DNA of 64,000 nt from Senegalia massiliensis (GCF_009911265.1 NZ_QXXA01000005.1:248001-312000); one strand, 5' to 3'; positions 7,036-15,335 are shown, counted from the stretch's first letter. Program-made: numbers and translations. The notes: generated by a model from the sequence alone, not told the origin.

Positions 7036-9228
7036 TTAAGAAATTCCAGGAGATAGCTCTTTTTCGGGAAATTGACTTTCCCATAGTTCATAATACTTTC
7101 CTTTTTCTTTCAGTAATTCTTCATGGTTACCTTCTTCTATTATGAACCCTTGATCCATGACATATATTCTATCGCATGATCTAATTGTACTTAATCTATG
7201 TGCTATTATTATCATTGTCATCTCTTGAAAATTATCTTTAATAAGATTTTCAATGGATTTTTCTGTTGTAGAATCTAAATTTGAAGTTGCTTCATCCATT
7301 ATCAAAATGTCTGGCTTTTTGATTAAAGCTCTAGCTAATGCTAATCTTTGTCTTTGCCCACCACTTAAGTTTGATCCATTTTCATCTAAAGTAGTATTAT
7401 ACCTTAATGGCATTTCATTAATAAAGTCATGTACTGTAGTAATTTTACATATTTCAATTATTTCTTCCATTGAAGCTGTTTGATTTCCTAGTCTTAAATT
7501 TTCTTCAACAGTACCACTAAATAGAAATATATTTTGGGGTATGTATCCTATTTTTTGTCTTAAAACATCTCTATTAATATCTAGAATATTATAATCATCC
7601 AAAAGGATTTCTCCTTTTTGAGCTTTATAAAAATTTAAAATTAATTTAGCTAGTGTAGTTTTTCCAGAACCACTTTCTCCTACTAGAGCAATTCTTTCAC
7701 CTTGCTTAATCTCTAAATTTATATCTTTTAATACTAATTCTCTAGTGCCATATCTAAAATCTACATTATTAAACTCTATTTCTCCTGATAACTTTGATGG
7801 TGATATTTTTTTATGTTCTTTTCTATCTTTCTCTATTTCTAAATCTAAAATTTCTGCTAGTCTTTCTGCCGAAACTATAGCTGTTTGCATAGATAATTGT
7901 AAGTCTATTAAGTTTCTTATGGGAGTAAGGAAATATGCTAACAAAGCATTAAATGTTAATAATTGCCCTATAGTCAAATTGCCATCCATTACTTGTATAG
8001 CTCCTACCCATAGTATTACTAGACCCCCTACTGATTGAACAATGCCTTTTAGATTTCCTTGAACATTTTGCAATACTCCTCCATGAAAAGCTGTCTTTAA
8101 TAGCTTAACAAATCTTTTTTCTGTTTCTAAATTACTTTTATCTTCAGAATTAAAACTTTTCACAGTTTCTATTCCTTGTAATGATTCTACTAAATAAGAA
8201 GTAACTTGAGAATTTTCTTCCATAATATCCTGTTGATTTTTCTTGTATGATTTATTAAAAGACAATGCAATTATTGCATATAATAGTCCTATAACTAAAG
8301 ATATTCCAAATAGCAATCTACTCTGAATAAATAGTATAATACCGCCAGCAAAGACCATTCCCGTATCAATCATTATAGTAAGAGTAGCTCCACTTATGGC
8401 ATGTCTTATTTTTGAAGCATCCATAAATCTAGATACTATTTCCCCTACTTTTCTAGTGCTAAAGAAGTTCATAGGAAGCTGTAAAACATGTTTATAATAA
8501 CCTAATATCAATGGTATATCTAGCCTTTGTGATAAATATAGTAAAAGATGAGAACGAAAAGCATTTAATATTGTCTGAAATATATATAATAAGAGGAAAG
8601 CTATTGAAATTACATTTAATGTACCTCTTAAATTATTAGGTAAAATATCATCCATTAAAAACTTAAAGTAAAATGAAGCTACTATTCCAAGTATTGTATA
8701 TATTAATGATGCTAGAAATACATTTAATAATAATTTCTTTTGAGGTTTTAAAAGTTCAAAAAATCTTCTTAATACACCTTCATTTTCATTTCTTTTTTCA
8801 AAGCTTTCTGTAGGAACTAAAATAATTAGTACTCCAGTCCATATTTTATTAAATTCTTCCTCAGTTAAAACTTCTATGCCCTTTGCTGGATCTGCTACTG
8901 TGATTTGTTTTTTCTTTTTATCTATTTTGTGTATTACTATATAATGTAATAGCTTATTATCAATTACAACATGTGCTATTGCAGGTAGTGGAAATTCTGT
9001 ATGTAATGATTCTGGAGTACCCCTTACAGCTTTTGCACTAAACCCTAAATCTTCAGCTGCCTTTACCATACCATAAGCATTAGTTCCCATCATATCAGTG
9101 CCTGCCACTTCTCTGATTTTTGATATAGGTATATTTAAACCATATGTTTTTGAAATAGTGGCAAGACATGCTGCTCCACAATCTTGAATATCATGTTGTT
9201 TTATGCTAATATATTTTTTTCTAAACAT
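7036..9228 (-). CDS. peptidase-containing ABC exporter (C39 peptidase, PCAT)
   Basis: Cleaves the double-glycine leader and pumps the mature peptide across the membrane. The C39 peptidase domain comes first: catalytic Cys in Q-D-C-G-A-A-C (about residue 17), His in L-L-H-Y (about 95) and Asp in A-D-P-A-K-G (about 113). A six-helix ABC membrane domain follows (about 160-450), then the ATPase with Walker A GESGSGKT (about 517), signature LSGGQ, Walker B ILIMDEATS and H-loop IIIAHRLS. The ATG at 9228 is preferred to an upstream GTG because of a GGGG-containing site six bases before it. It is seven codon-like bases from the preceding gene's stop and precedes the peptide gene. Confidence 0.95.
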   Translation of the reverse strand: MFRKKYISIKQHDIQDCGAACLATISKTYGLNIPISKIREVAGTDMMGTNAYGMVKAAEDLGFSAKAVRGTPESLHTEFPLPAIAHVVIDNKLLHYIVIHKIDKKKKQITVADPAKGIEVLTEEEFNKIWTGVLIILVPTESFEKRNENEGVLRRFFELLKPQKKLLLNVFLASLIYTILGIVASFYFKFLMDDILPNNLRGTLNVISIAFLLLYIFQTILNAFRSHLLLYLSQRLDIPLILGYYKHVLQLPMNFFSTRKVGEIVSRFMDASKIRHAISGATLTIMIDTGMVFAGGIILFIQSRLLFGISLVIGLLYAIIALSFNKSYKKNQQDIMEENSQVTSYLVESLQGIETVKSFNSEDKSNLETEKRFVKLLKTAFHGGVLQNVQGNLKGIVQSVGGLVILWVGAIQVMDGNLTIGQLLTFNALLAYFLTPIRNLIDLQLSMQTAIVSAERLAEILDLEIEKDRKEHKKISPSKLSGEIEFNNVDFRYGTRELVLKDINLEIKQGERIALVGESGSGKTTLAKLILNFYKAQKGEILLDDYNILDINRDVLRQKIGYIPQNIFLFSGTVEENLRLGNQTASMEEIIEICKITTVHDFINEMPLRYNTTLDENGSNLSGGQRQRLALARALIKKPDILIMDEATSNLDSTTEKSIENLIKDNFQEMTMIIIAHRLSTIRSCDRIYVMDQGFIIEEGNHEELLKEKGKYYELWESQFPEKELSPGIS

Positions 9229-9247
9229 TCTATACCCCACTACCTAA

Positions 9248-9508
9248 TTATTCTATTTCAAAAAACATTTCCATACTAAACTCATTATTATTTCCACCTG
9301 TAAAATTATTAGGATCATTAAATATATTATAAGGTGGACTAATCAAGTTATAATTCTTTTTTTCAACTTCTTTTTGTATTCTTTGATGAAACATTTGAAT
9401 ACCATGAGGATTCCCTTTATATTCTGCAAATAATATTTTATCAAAATTTTTATTAGAAACTTTATAGTTCTCTACTGGATCAAATTTTATATCTTTAATT
9501 TTTATCAT
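9248..9508 (-). CDS. small protein resembling half of a GyrI-like effector-binding domain
   Basis: An 86-residue soluble protein. The stretch from about residue 28 to the end (A-E-Y-K-G-N-P, then a helix, then S-P-P-Y-N-I-F-N-D-P and a final strand M-E-M-F-F-E-I) has the order of elements seen in GyrI-like or AraC effector-binding domains. It is only about half the usual length. I infer the resemblance from pattern alone. It lies between the secreted prepeptide gene and the exporter gene, on the same strand, so it probably belongs to the same transcript. Roles in peptide binding, immunity or regulation are all possible. Confidence 0.5.
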   Translation of the reverse strand: MIKIKDIKFDPVENYKVSNKNFDKILFAEYKGNPHGIQMFHQRIQKEVEKKNYNLISPPYNIFNDPNNFTGGNNNEFSMEMFFEIE

Positions 9509-9544
9509 ATTATCATTCCTTAAAACTTTTTTTATAAACTTGTC

Positions 9545-9679
9545 TTATTTGCTTTGATTAACAGTAATTGAAAGAGACCTTGGTATATCTTTTACTGCAT
9601 AATTCACTTGTGGTGCTAATGTAATTAAAGTTAGAGCTACTATCAAAATTGGTATCACTTTCTTAAATATTCTCATCAT
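9545..9679 (-). CDS. short secreted prepeptide, candidate RRNPP quorum-sensing pheromone
   Basis: A 44-residue ORF, reading M-M-R-I-F-K-K-V-I-P and then a hydrophobic core up to an A-P-Q and N-Y-A region, followed by a short polar C terminus ending S-I-T-V-N-Q-S-K. This layout of basic N terminus, Sec-type hydrophobic segment and short tail matches Phr/PapR/NprX-type pheromone precursors, whose C-terminal residues are released outside and re-imported. An AGGGGG site at 9685-9690 sits five bases from the ATG. It is divergent from an HTH-TPR regulator and heads the peptide-export genes. The mature peptide would come from the last 5-14 residues. The reading frame is clear; the function is inferred from context. 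Confidence 0.65.
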   Translation of the reverse strand: MMRIFKKVIPILIVALTLITLAPQVNYAVKDIPRSLSITVNQSK

Positions 9680-9730
9680 ATAATCCCCCTGTTTTTGTTT
9701 GTTAGTTATATATTACCAGTTTTTATAAAT

Positions 9731-9762
9731 TATTTCACCCATCATAAGTGATGGGTGAAATA
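9731..9762. promoter_or_regulatory. perfect palindrome between the divergent pheromone and regulator genes
   Basis: Two perfect 14-bp arms (9731-9744 and 9749-9762) surround a four-base centre TAAG. The site is between two divergent genes, so it cannot be an ordinary transcript end. It ends 23 bases before the regulator's -35 box and overlaps the weak -35 region expected for the prepeptide gene (GTGAAA on the minus strand). The best reading is an operator for the divergent HTH-TPR protein. Confidence 0.6.
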
Positions 9763-9784
9763 AACTTGATTCTTAATCTATTTT

Positions 9785-9814
9785 TTGATATTGTGTAAAT
9801 ATATGTATTATAAT
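9785..9814 (+). promoter_or_regulatory. sigma-A-type promoter of the HTH-TPR regulator
   Basis: A -35 box TTGATA (9785-9790), an 18-bp spacer and a consensus -10 TATAAT (9809-9814). Transcription should start near 9821. The -10 overlaps the ATG at 9813, which rules that codon out as the translation start and favours the ATG at 9834. Confidence 0.75.
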
Positions 9815-9833
9815 GACTAAAGAGGGCCTGCCC

Positions 9834-10793
9834 ATGTTTGAAAGTTATAATTTAGAGGGATTTGGAAAAAGAGTAAGAGATTTAAGACATTCATTAGGTT
9901 ATACGCAAAAAGAAGTCCATGAAAATACAGGTATAGGCTTAGAAACTATAAGAAGATTAGAAAAAGGCGAAAGACTTGTTAAATTTGATACCTTAACTTA
10001 TTTATCTTTGTTTTATAAAATAGATCTATTAGAAGAATTGAGGAGCTATAATTCTGCGAATAAACTACTTAAATATTATGATAAATTAGATGATGTAATA
10101 GTTTCTTATGATTATCAGAAATTAATGAATTTATCTAATGACTTTAAAAAATATATAGGTAATGATGATGAAAATACTCTTGAGTTGTTTAAGCTAAATA
10201 CTATAAATCAATTCAAAGTATTAGTAAAGGGTATAACATATTTATTTTCTGAAGAAAAAGATACCAATAATTTAGCATTAGATAAATTTTTAAACTCTCT
10301 TCAAATTACCATCCCTAATTTTAGTTTAGATAATCTTAAAGATCACAAATATAATATATTTGAAATGCGTATATTACTAATTATTGGAATTACATTAAAT
10401 GAAACAGAAAATCATAAGAAAAGTAATGATATATTAAAATTTATAATTACTAAGTTGAACTTTGATAAAAAAGCTGTATATAATGAGAAAAAGATAATAA
10501 TAAAAACATATTTTAATATTTCATATAATTATAATGATTTAGATAATCAAGAAGAAGCTTTAAAATATGCAAATAAAGGGATAGAGTATTGTAAGGCAAA
10601 TGAGCTTATATATAATTTAAATCATCTATATTATAGAAAAGGTATTGCTGAATATTTACTTGGTAAAGATGAAGATATCTATATGGATTCTCTTCATAAG
10701 GCTATACAAGTATTGGAAATACAAGATCAATATGAATTAGCTAATATGTATAAAGGTATAACTGCAGATACTTACAATCTAAAAATAAACTAA
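9834..10793 (+). CDS. HTH-TPR transcriptional regulator, RRNPP type (PlcR/Rgg-like)
   Basis: A 319-residue cytoplasmic regulator. Residues about 5-58 form an XRE-type helix-turn-helix (G-Y-T-Q-K-E-V-H-E-N-T-G-I then R-R-L-E-K-G-E-R). The rest is helical with TPR-like repeats, clearest near the C terminus (Y-N-D-L-D-N-Q-E-E-A-L-K-Y-A). This is the architecture of peptide-sensing RRNPP receptors, in which an imported peptide binds the TPR groove and alters DNA binding. The start at 9834 follows an AGAGGG site; an ATG 21 bases upstream lies in the -10 box. It is divergent from the 44-residue prepeptide gene and the export locus, its likely ligand source and target. Confidence 0.8.
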   Translation: MFESYNLEGFGKRVRDLRHSLGYTQKEVHENTGIGLETIRRLEKGERLVKFDTLTYLSLFYKIDLLEELRSYNSANKLLKYYDKLDDVIVSYDYQKLMNLSNDFKKYIGNDDENTLELFKLNTINQFKVLVKGITYLFSEEKDTNNLALDKFLNSLQITIPNFSLDNLKDHKYNIFEMRILLIIGITLNETENHKKSNDILKFIITKLNFDKKAVYNEKKIIIKTYFNISYNYNDLDNQEEALKYANKGIEYCKANELIYNLNHLYYRKGIAEYLLGKDEDIYMDSLHKAIQVLEIQDQYELANMYKGITADTYNLKIN

Positions 10794-10805
10794 TCTATAC
10801 ACAAA

Positions 10806-10834
10806 AAAGCTGAAGAAAATTTTCCTTCAGCTTT
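10806..10834 (-). terminator. terminator between converging genes
   Basis: A 10-bp stem (10806-10815 with 10825-10834) extended by an imperfect A/T inner part. The minus strand carries a run of six T right after it, so it mainly ends the HD protein gene. It may also stop the regulator transcript from the other side. Confidence 0.75.
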
Positions 10835-10844
10835 ACTACAACAT

Positions 10845-12254
10845 CTATAATATATTTTTCAAATACTTCATAATAGAATTCTTATTCCTACCTATCTTAC
10901 CCATAAATATTGCTTTTCTAATTTCTTCTAATATTTTTGATACAAGTAACTCTTCTGGCAACTCAAATTCTTCTAGTATATCAGCTGCTGTAATTACATC
11001 TGAAATATTTTGTGATTCTTCAAATCTTGTAATATAATTATTTGCCATGAACTCTACATGTATTTTGAATTTGCCCATTTCCTCATCTGGGTGCAATAAT
11101 TTTCTTGTGCCTACTATATCTGAAAGTGCTATCAATAGTATATCTAATGTCTCTTCTTTAGTTTCTTTAAACATCTTATATAAGAATTTAGAACTTACAT
11201 CATTTGATTTATATGATACTAGTGGATACATGTGCTTTGCTACTATTCTATATAATATATCTCTTTCTTTTATACTTAATTTAAACCTTTCTGATATGTT
11301 CTTTATTATTTCTGCTCCAGTTATCTCATGTCCTTTAAATCTTACTCTACCTTTATCATCTACTTTTCTAGCTGATGGCTTACCTACATCATGGAAAAAT
11401 GCTGCTAGTTTTATAAGTTCCATTCTAGTATGCTCACCTACTATTTCCTCACATACATGCTTTTCATAGGTTTTCCTTATGTGATCCTCAAAATAACCTT
11501 CATAATATATGATATTTTCGGTAAGTTTAAGAACGTATAATGAATGAGTAAATGAATCTACTACATGATATTTACATTCTCCTACATCTTTCATTTCTGA
11601 TGCTTCAGGGAATATTTCTTCTAATATATTTAATTCTTTGTCCATGAATCCAAAATAATGATAGGATTTTCTATTCCTAAGTATCTTAAATACTTGATCT
11701 CCAAGTTCCTTTCTATCAATTTGAGATACTAGCTTCTTATTTTCATTTATAATCTTTATAGTATTATCATCCATACCAAAATCAAGTTCACTCATTAAAC
11801 TTACTGCTTTTATCATCATTATAGGTCTTTTTCTTAATACTTCACTATCCCATATTCTAATTTTATTTTCTTCTATATCATCAAGACCACCAGTAGGGTC
11901 TATTATACTATCTTTCATATCTCCTGAAAATTTAGATACATCTATTGCAAGTGATTGTATTGTAATTCCTCTATTTCTAAGATATGAGTTTATATCTTGT
12001 TCCAATGGTAAAAATTCTATTTTTAAATCTCTATCTATATCAATCACTTTAAAAGAATTATCTTCAGGTATGATATCAATGTCTACTTTTTTAGCAAAGT
12101 TCTTTGCAATAGTAGCTGTATCACCTTTTACAAGTAGCTTCATCTTTTTTGTTACTCTGCCTATTAGAAAATCTCTCAAATATCCACCTATAACATATAT
12201 TTTTGTATCTTCTTTTTCACTTATATCTTTTAACAGGGAAAAAATACTATCCAT
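10845..12254 (-). CDS. HD-domain protein with degenerate poly(A) polymerase/CCA-type nucleotidyltransferase head
   Basis: Residues 1-220 follow the fold order of class II CCA-adding enzymes and poly(A) polymerases, including V-I-G-G-Y-L-R-D and D-P-T-G-G-L-D-D. However, the metal-binding DxD is replaced by K-M-K, and the R-R-D-F-T-I-N-A region reads N-R-G-I-T-I-Q-S. Catalysis by this head looks lost. The C-terminal half carries an intact HD phosphohydrolase signature (F-F-H-D-V-G-K, then K-G-H-E). The start at 12254 follows AAAGGAAGTG; a longer reading frame runs into the preceding gene. It is downstream of nurA-herA on the same strand. Its substrate is unknown; RNA or nucleotide binding is plausible. 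Confidence 0.8.
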   Translation of the reverse strand: MDSIFSLLKDISEKEDTKIYVIGGYLRDFLIGRVTKKMKLLVKGDTATIAKNFAKKVDIDIIPEDNSFKVIDIDRDLKIEFLPLEQDINSYLRNRGITIQSLAIDVSKFSGDMKDSIIDPTGGLDDIEENKIRIWDSEVLRKRPIMMIKAVSLMSELDFGMDDNTIKIINENKKLVSQIDRKELGDQVFKILRNRKSYHYFGFMDKELNILEEIFPEASEMKDVGECKYHVVDSFTHSLYVLKLTENIIYYEGYFEDHIRKTYEKHVCEEIVGEHTRMELIKLAAFFHDVGKPSARKVDDKGRVRFKGHEITGAEIIKNISERFKLSIKERDILYRIVAKHMYPLVSYKSNDVSSKFLYKMFKETKEETLDILLIALSDIVGTRKLLHPDEEMGKFKIHVEFMANNYITRFEESQNISDVITAADILEEFELPEELLVSKILEEIRKAIFMGKIGRNKNSIMKYLKNIL

Positions 12255-12312
12255 ATATATCACTTCCTTTACTTTCTTATACCCAGTTTTTATGTTTATA
12301 TACCTATATAAA

Positions 12313-14166
12313 TCATTCTTGTTTCTCTTTATAAGTCGTGGCAAATGCATTTTTAGTTTTTTCAATTAATCCTTCTTTTACTAAAGTTTCTAAAGCTTGT
12401 TGTAAATCTTTTAAAGTAAATGACTTTTCATTATTATTCTCTTCTTCAATTTCTGCTATTACATTACTCATATTTAAGTCAGTTATTGGCAATTTATCTT
12501 TTATTAATTCTAACAATTTATCATTTTTTTCATTCTTCATATTTTTAAGTTCATCAAATGGATTTATAGTATGAGGACTCGTAGTAAGTGCTGCCCTTAT
12601 TCTTATTGAAAAAGTTCTACCCATAATAGCAGATGAAATAAAAGAATCACCTGATCTTAAATAAGGAAGTCTTTTTGCCTCTTCCGCTGTTAAGTCTGTC
12701 TCTTCCTTTATTGTTTGAATATCTGAACTTCTAACTGTTCTAAATACTAATTTTGTATTTAATTGTGCTGTTATTGTTTCATCTAAAAGTGTAGGTCTTT
12801 GAGTAGCTAAAAGTAAAAACACACCATACTTTCTTCCTTCTTGTGATATTTCTTTTAGTATAGATTTTGAAGGAGAATCATATCCTTTTGGTGCAAAATT
12901 ATGTGCTTCATCTGTTGCTATGATAAATGGTGGAAAATAATCCCCTGCTGTATTTTTATATTGTGCATCTTTATAAGCTCTTCTCTTATGATAAATATTA
13001 TTTAATAAATATGTGGAAAATACTTGAATCAATCTGACATTTCCTTGTATTACTAAAAGTTTTCCTGTATTTAATCCTTCATATATAGCATTTATATCAT
13101 TACTGAATACTCCATCATTATATAGTCTATTAAGTCTCCATATTATTCCCTTTACAGAGCTTGCAGGACAAGTTTTATCATACTTATCAAATAATTCTTT
13201 TATATCTTTTAGTCTTTCAATTTCTGTATAATTTTGTTCACCTGCTATAAGCTTATCTATTTTTTGAGTTGAACCTATATCTTGACCTCTTGATAAATTT
13301 TTTAATCTATCATTAAAACTTTGAAAAGTATCTTTTCTTTTATGAAGCATATCTATTGCATTACTCATGGCATCTGATAATTTTCCTGAAGCATCAAGCA
13401 AATTTTTTAAATCTGAAGTATTTAAATCTTTAAATTTCACACCTATATCATGTCCTATTTGAAGACATTGAAACCTTTCACTAAAATCTACTGTATCTTT
13501 TTTATCTAAATAGGGTGCAGAATTTGAAAAATCCATTTCAAAATGAGGATCAAGCACTATAGCAGGTATACCAAGCTTCATAGTTTCTTCAAGTAAAACC
13601 CTCATACCAAAAGATTTTCCTGATCCAGAACCACCAAATATTCCTATATGAGGATATTGATGCATGCTTTTTATATCAAATATAAATGGTATTTCTTTTT
13701 GAGAAATTAATGTTCCATCACTAAATATAGGAGAAATATCTCTTAATTCATTATCCATATCTTTTATCATTTCATCTGTGCTTTTTATAATTCCCATAAC
13801 AAGCCCTTCATCTGGCCTCTGTTTTACCATTATATCTTTTACTTCATAAAATTTAGGGCTTCTCACATCAGATGCTGTTTCTACAGGGTACTGAGCTTCA
13901 TTTAATAATCTTAATTTCCCTATATGTATAGTTTCATCATCTATATTGTAACCTATAGCATTTAAGGATTCTAGCACAGAAGAATCTACCATTCCATCAT
14001 TTATATTAAGTGGAATATATCTATTGTATGAACTTGTTTCTACTATTTCACCCATTAATTCGCCTTGAGATTTATCCTCTATAATTAAAAATTCATTTAT
14101 CCTAAATGGTTTTTCTTTTGAACCTATAAATACTTCTTGTTGTGTAGTAAGTCCTACTACTTTCAT
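12313..14166 (-). CDS. herA: HerA-like ATP-dependent DNA translocase
   Basis: A hexameric FtsK/HerA-superfamily ATPase that pumps DNA, usually with the NurA nuclease, in double-strand-break end processing. At 617 residues, it has an N-terminal HAS-barrel-like region, Walker A G-G-S-G-S-G-K-S (about 180) followed by V-L-D-P-H-F-E, a helical insertion and Walker B I-I-A-T-D-E-A-H. Sensor and arginine-finger regions follow (A-T-Q-R-P, then L-N-T-K-L-V-F-R). The ATG at 14166 follows AAGGAGG; a TTG codon just upstream is less well spaced. nurA lies 12 bases upstream, so the two are an operon. Best known in archaea; bacterial pairs are less studied. Confidence 0.88.
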   Translation of the reverse strand: MKVVGLTTQQEVFIGSKEKPFRINEFLIIEDKSQGELMGEIVETSSYNRYIPLNINDGMVDSSVLESLNAIGYNIDDETIHIGKLRLLNEAQYPVETASDVRSPKFYEVKDIMVKQRPDEGLVMGIIKSTDEMIKDMDNELRDISPIFSDGTLISQKEIPFIFDIKSMHQYPHIGIFGGSGSGKSFGMRVLLEETMKLGIPAIVLDPHFEMDFSNSAPYLDKKDTVDFSERFQCLQIGHDIGVKFKDLNTSDLKNLLDASGKLSDAMSNAIDMLHKRKDTFQSFNDRLKNLSRGQDIGSTQKIDKLIAGEQNYTEIERLKDIKELFDKYDKTCPASSVKGIIWRLNRLYNDGVFSNDINAIYEGLNTGKLLVIQGNVRLIQVFSTYLLNNIYHKRRAYKDAQYKNTAGDYFPPFIIATDEAHNFAPKGYDSPSKSILKEISQEGRKYGVFLLLATQRPTLLDETITAQLNTKLVFRTVRSSDIQTIKEETDLTAEEAKRLPYLRSGDSFISSAIMGRTFSIRIRAALTTSPHTINPFDELKNMKNEKNDKLLELIKDKLPITDLNMSNVIAEIEEENNNEKSFTLKDLQQALETLVKEGLIEKTKNAFATTYKEKQE

Positions 14167-14178
14167 CAAAATTCCTCC

Positions 14179-15195
14179 TTAAAGTGTCCTTTTACTTCGT
14201 TCTGATACAAATAATTTTTCAAGTATATTTCTATCTAAGTATTTATCTAAAAGTCCTAGCATTAATTTATCTGATATTCTTACTTCTTTATCTATTATAT
14301 CAATCCAAAGTGGTATACCTCTACTATTTTCTGGAGTTAATGTATATACTAAGTTTGCCATCTCCTTCAAATAGCTTTCCTGAGAAGATAATATATCTAC
14401 TCCTGTAATCATAGGGGATTTAGATGAACGAATAAAAAGTGAACTAAGGCCTTCTTCATATTTTGGTGTATTTTTTTTCTCTGGAATTAAAAGTTCTCCT
14501 ATATCTAATACACCATATAAAAGTTCTCTATCGTATAAAAAGCTCATAGGTGGATTTAAATACTCTTTTTCTCCAAGAATTGTCCCTATTATATTAGTCT
14601 TTATATCCTTTACTACTCCTATTAATATTATATCTTTTTCATTACATATTTCCTTTAATTCCTTCCATTTATCAGCACATTCTATCTTATACCTTATAAG
14701 AGAACCATCCATCATTATTACCTTTGGATTTAACTTTTCTGCTGCACCTATTGCAGCTTTTAATTCTATACAAGATAATTTATAATTTTTAATAAAAGAA
14801 TCTATCTCTACTTTAGTAGGGTTGTCCTTTGATAGCTTATCAATTATTTCACTTTCTCTTTCCATATATAGCGGAGTATAAAAGTCAACTTCAATTATAG
14901 CCTCATCATTTTTAAGTGAATTTTTAGCAAGCCCTTGATATAATTCTATAAAATGAGGATAAGCTCCACCAAATTTATTATTTGAACCATCTACAGCAAC
15001 TATTCCACCATTTTCAGCATACTCTTTTAATTCATTTTTCGATAAAATTCGACTTTTTCTTATACTTCCTATGTTTTCAGTTATAATATTTTTGATATCT
15101 TTTATATCCATATTGGATATATTTTGGTATTTCTTACTTAGAATATCATTTAATTCAAAAACTATATCTTTAAGCTTATTATCTATTTCTAGCAC
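14179..15195 (-). CDS. nurA: NurA-domain nuclease
   Basis: Partner nuclease of HerA: a manganese-dependent 5'-3' exonuclease/endonuclease that works on the DNA channelled by the translocase. The NurA pattern is visible: A-V-D-G-S with the first catalytic Asp (about residue 70), an acidic stretch E-V-D-F-Y-T-P, the second motif V-I-M-M-D-G-S-L, the lysine motif G-V-V-K-D-I-K and a late W-I-D-I-I-D. Total length is 338 residues, normal for the family. The start is a GTG at 15195 behind AAGGGGTG. It shares its 113-base upstream region with divergent abrB. Confidence 0.85.
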   Translation of the reverse strand: MLEIDNKLKDIVFELNDILSKKYQNISNMDIKDIKNIITENIGSIRKSRILSKNELKEYAENGGIVAVDGSNNKFGGAYPHFIELYQGLAKNSLKNDEAIIEVDFYTPLYMERESEIIDKLSKDNPTKVEIDSFIKNYKLSCIELKAAIGAAEKLNPKVIMMDGSLIRYKIECADKWKELKEICNEKDIILIGVVKDIKTNIIGTILGEKEYLNPPMSFLYDRELLYGVLDIGELLIPEKKNTPKYEEGLSSLFIRSSKSPMITGVDILSSQESYLKEMANLVYTLTPENSRGIPLWIDIIDKEVRISDKLMLGLLDKYLDRNILEKLFVSERSKRTL

Positions 15196-15253
15196 TTTTT
15201 CACCCCTTGTATATTTTACCATTACTAAATCTTAACTTTTTTTAATTTTTATG

Positions 15254-15307
15254 TTGACTTTTTTTGTAAATACTGCTACTATTTAAAGTGTAAGAAATTT
15301 GTCGAAT
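15254..15307 (+). promoter_or_regulatory. abrB promoter with a Spo0A box just downstream
   Basis: A -35 TTGACT (15254-15259), 17-bp spacer and -10 TACTAT (15277-15282). The sequence TTTGTCGAAT at 15298-15307 contains an exact 0A box core, TGTCGAA. It lies around +10, where bound Spo0A-P would block transcription, as it does at abrB of Bacillus subtilis. Confidence 0.75.
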
Positions 15308-15335
15308 TATAATATTAACTTTAGGAGGATATCAT

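Noticed and set aside
9813-9833. Upstream ATG of the HTH-TPR regulator
   Set aside because: It lies inside the TATAAT -10 box and has no ribosome binding site; the ATG at 9834 has both position and binding site in its favour.
12255-12365. N-terminal extension of the HD protein
   Set aside because: It overlaps the end of herA, is basic and low in complexity, and the well-placed ribosome binding site is at the downstream ATG.
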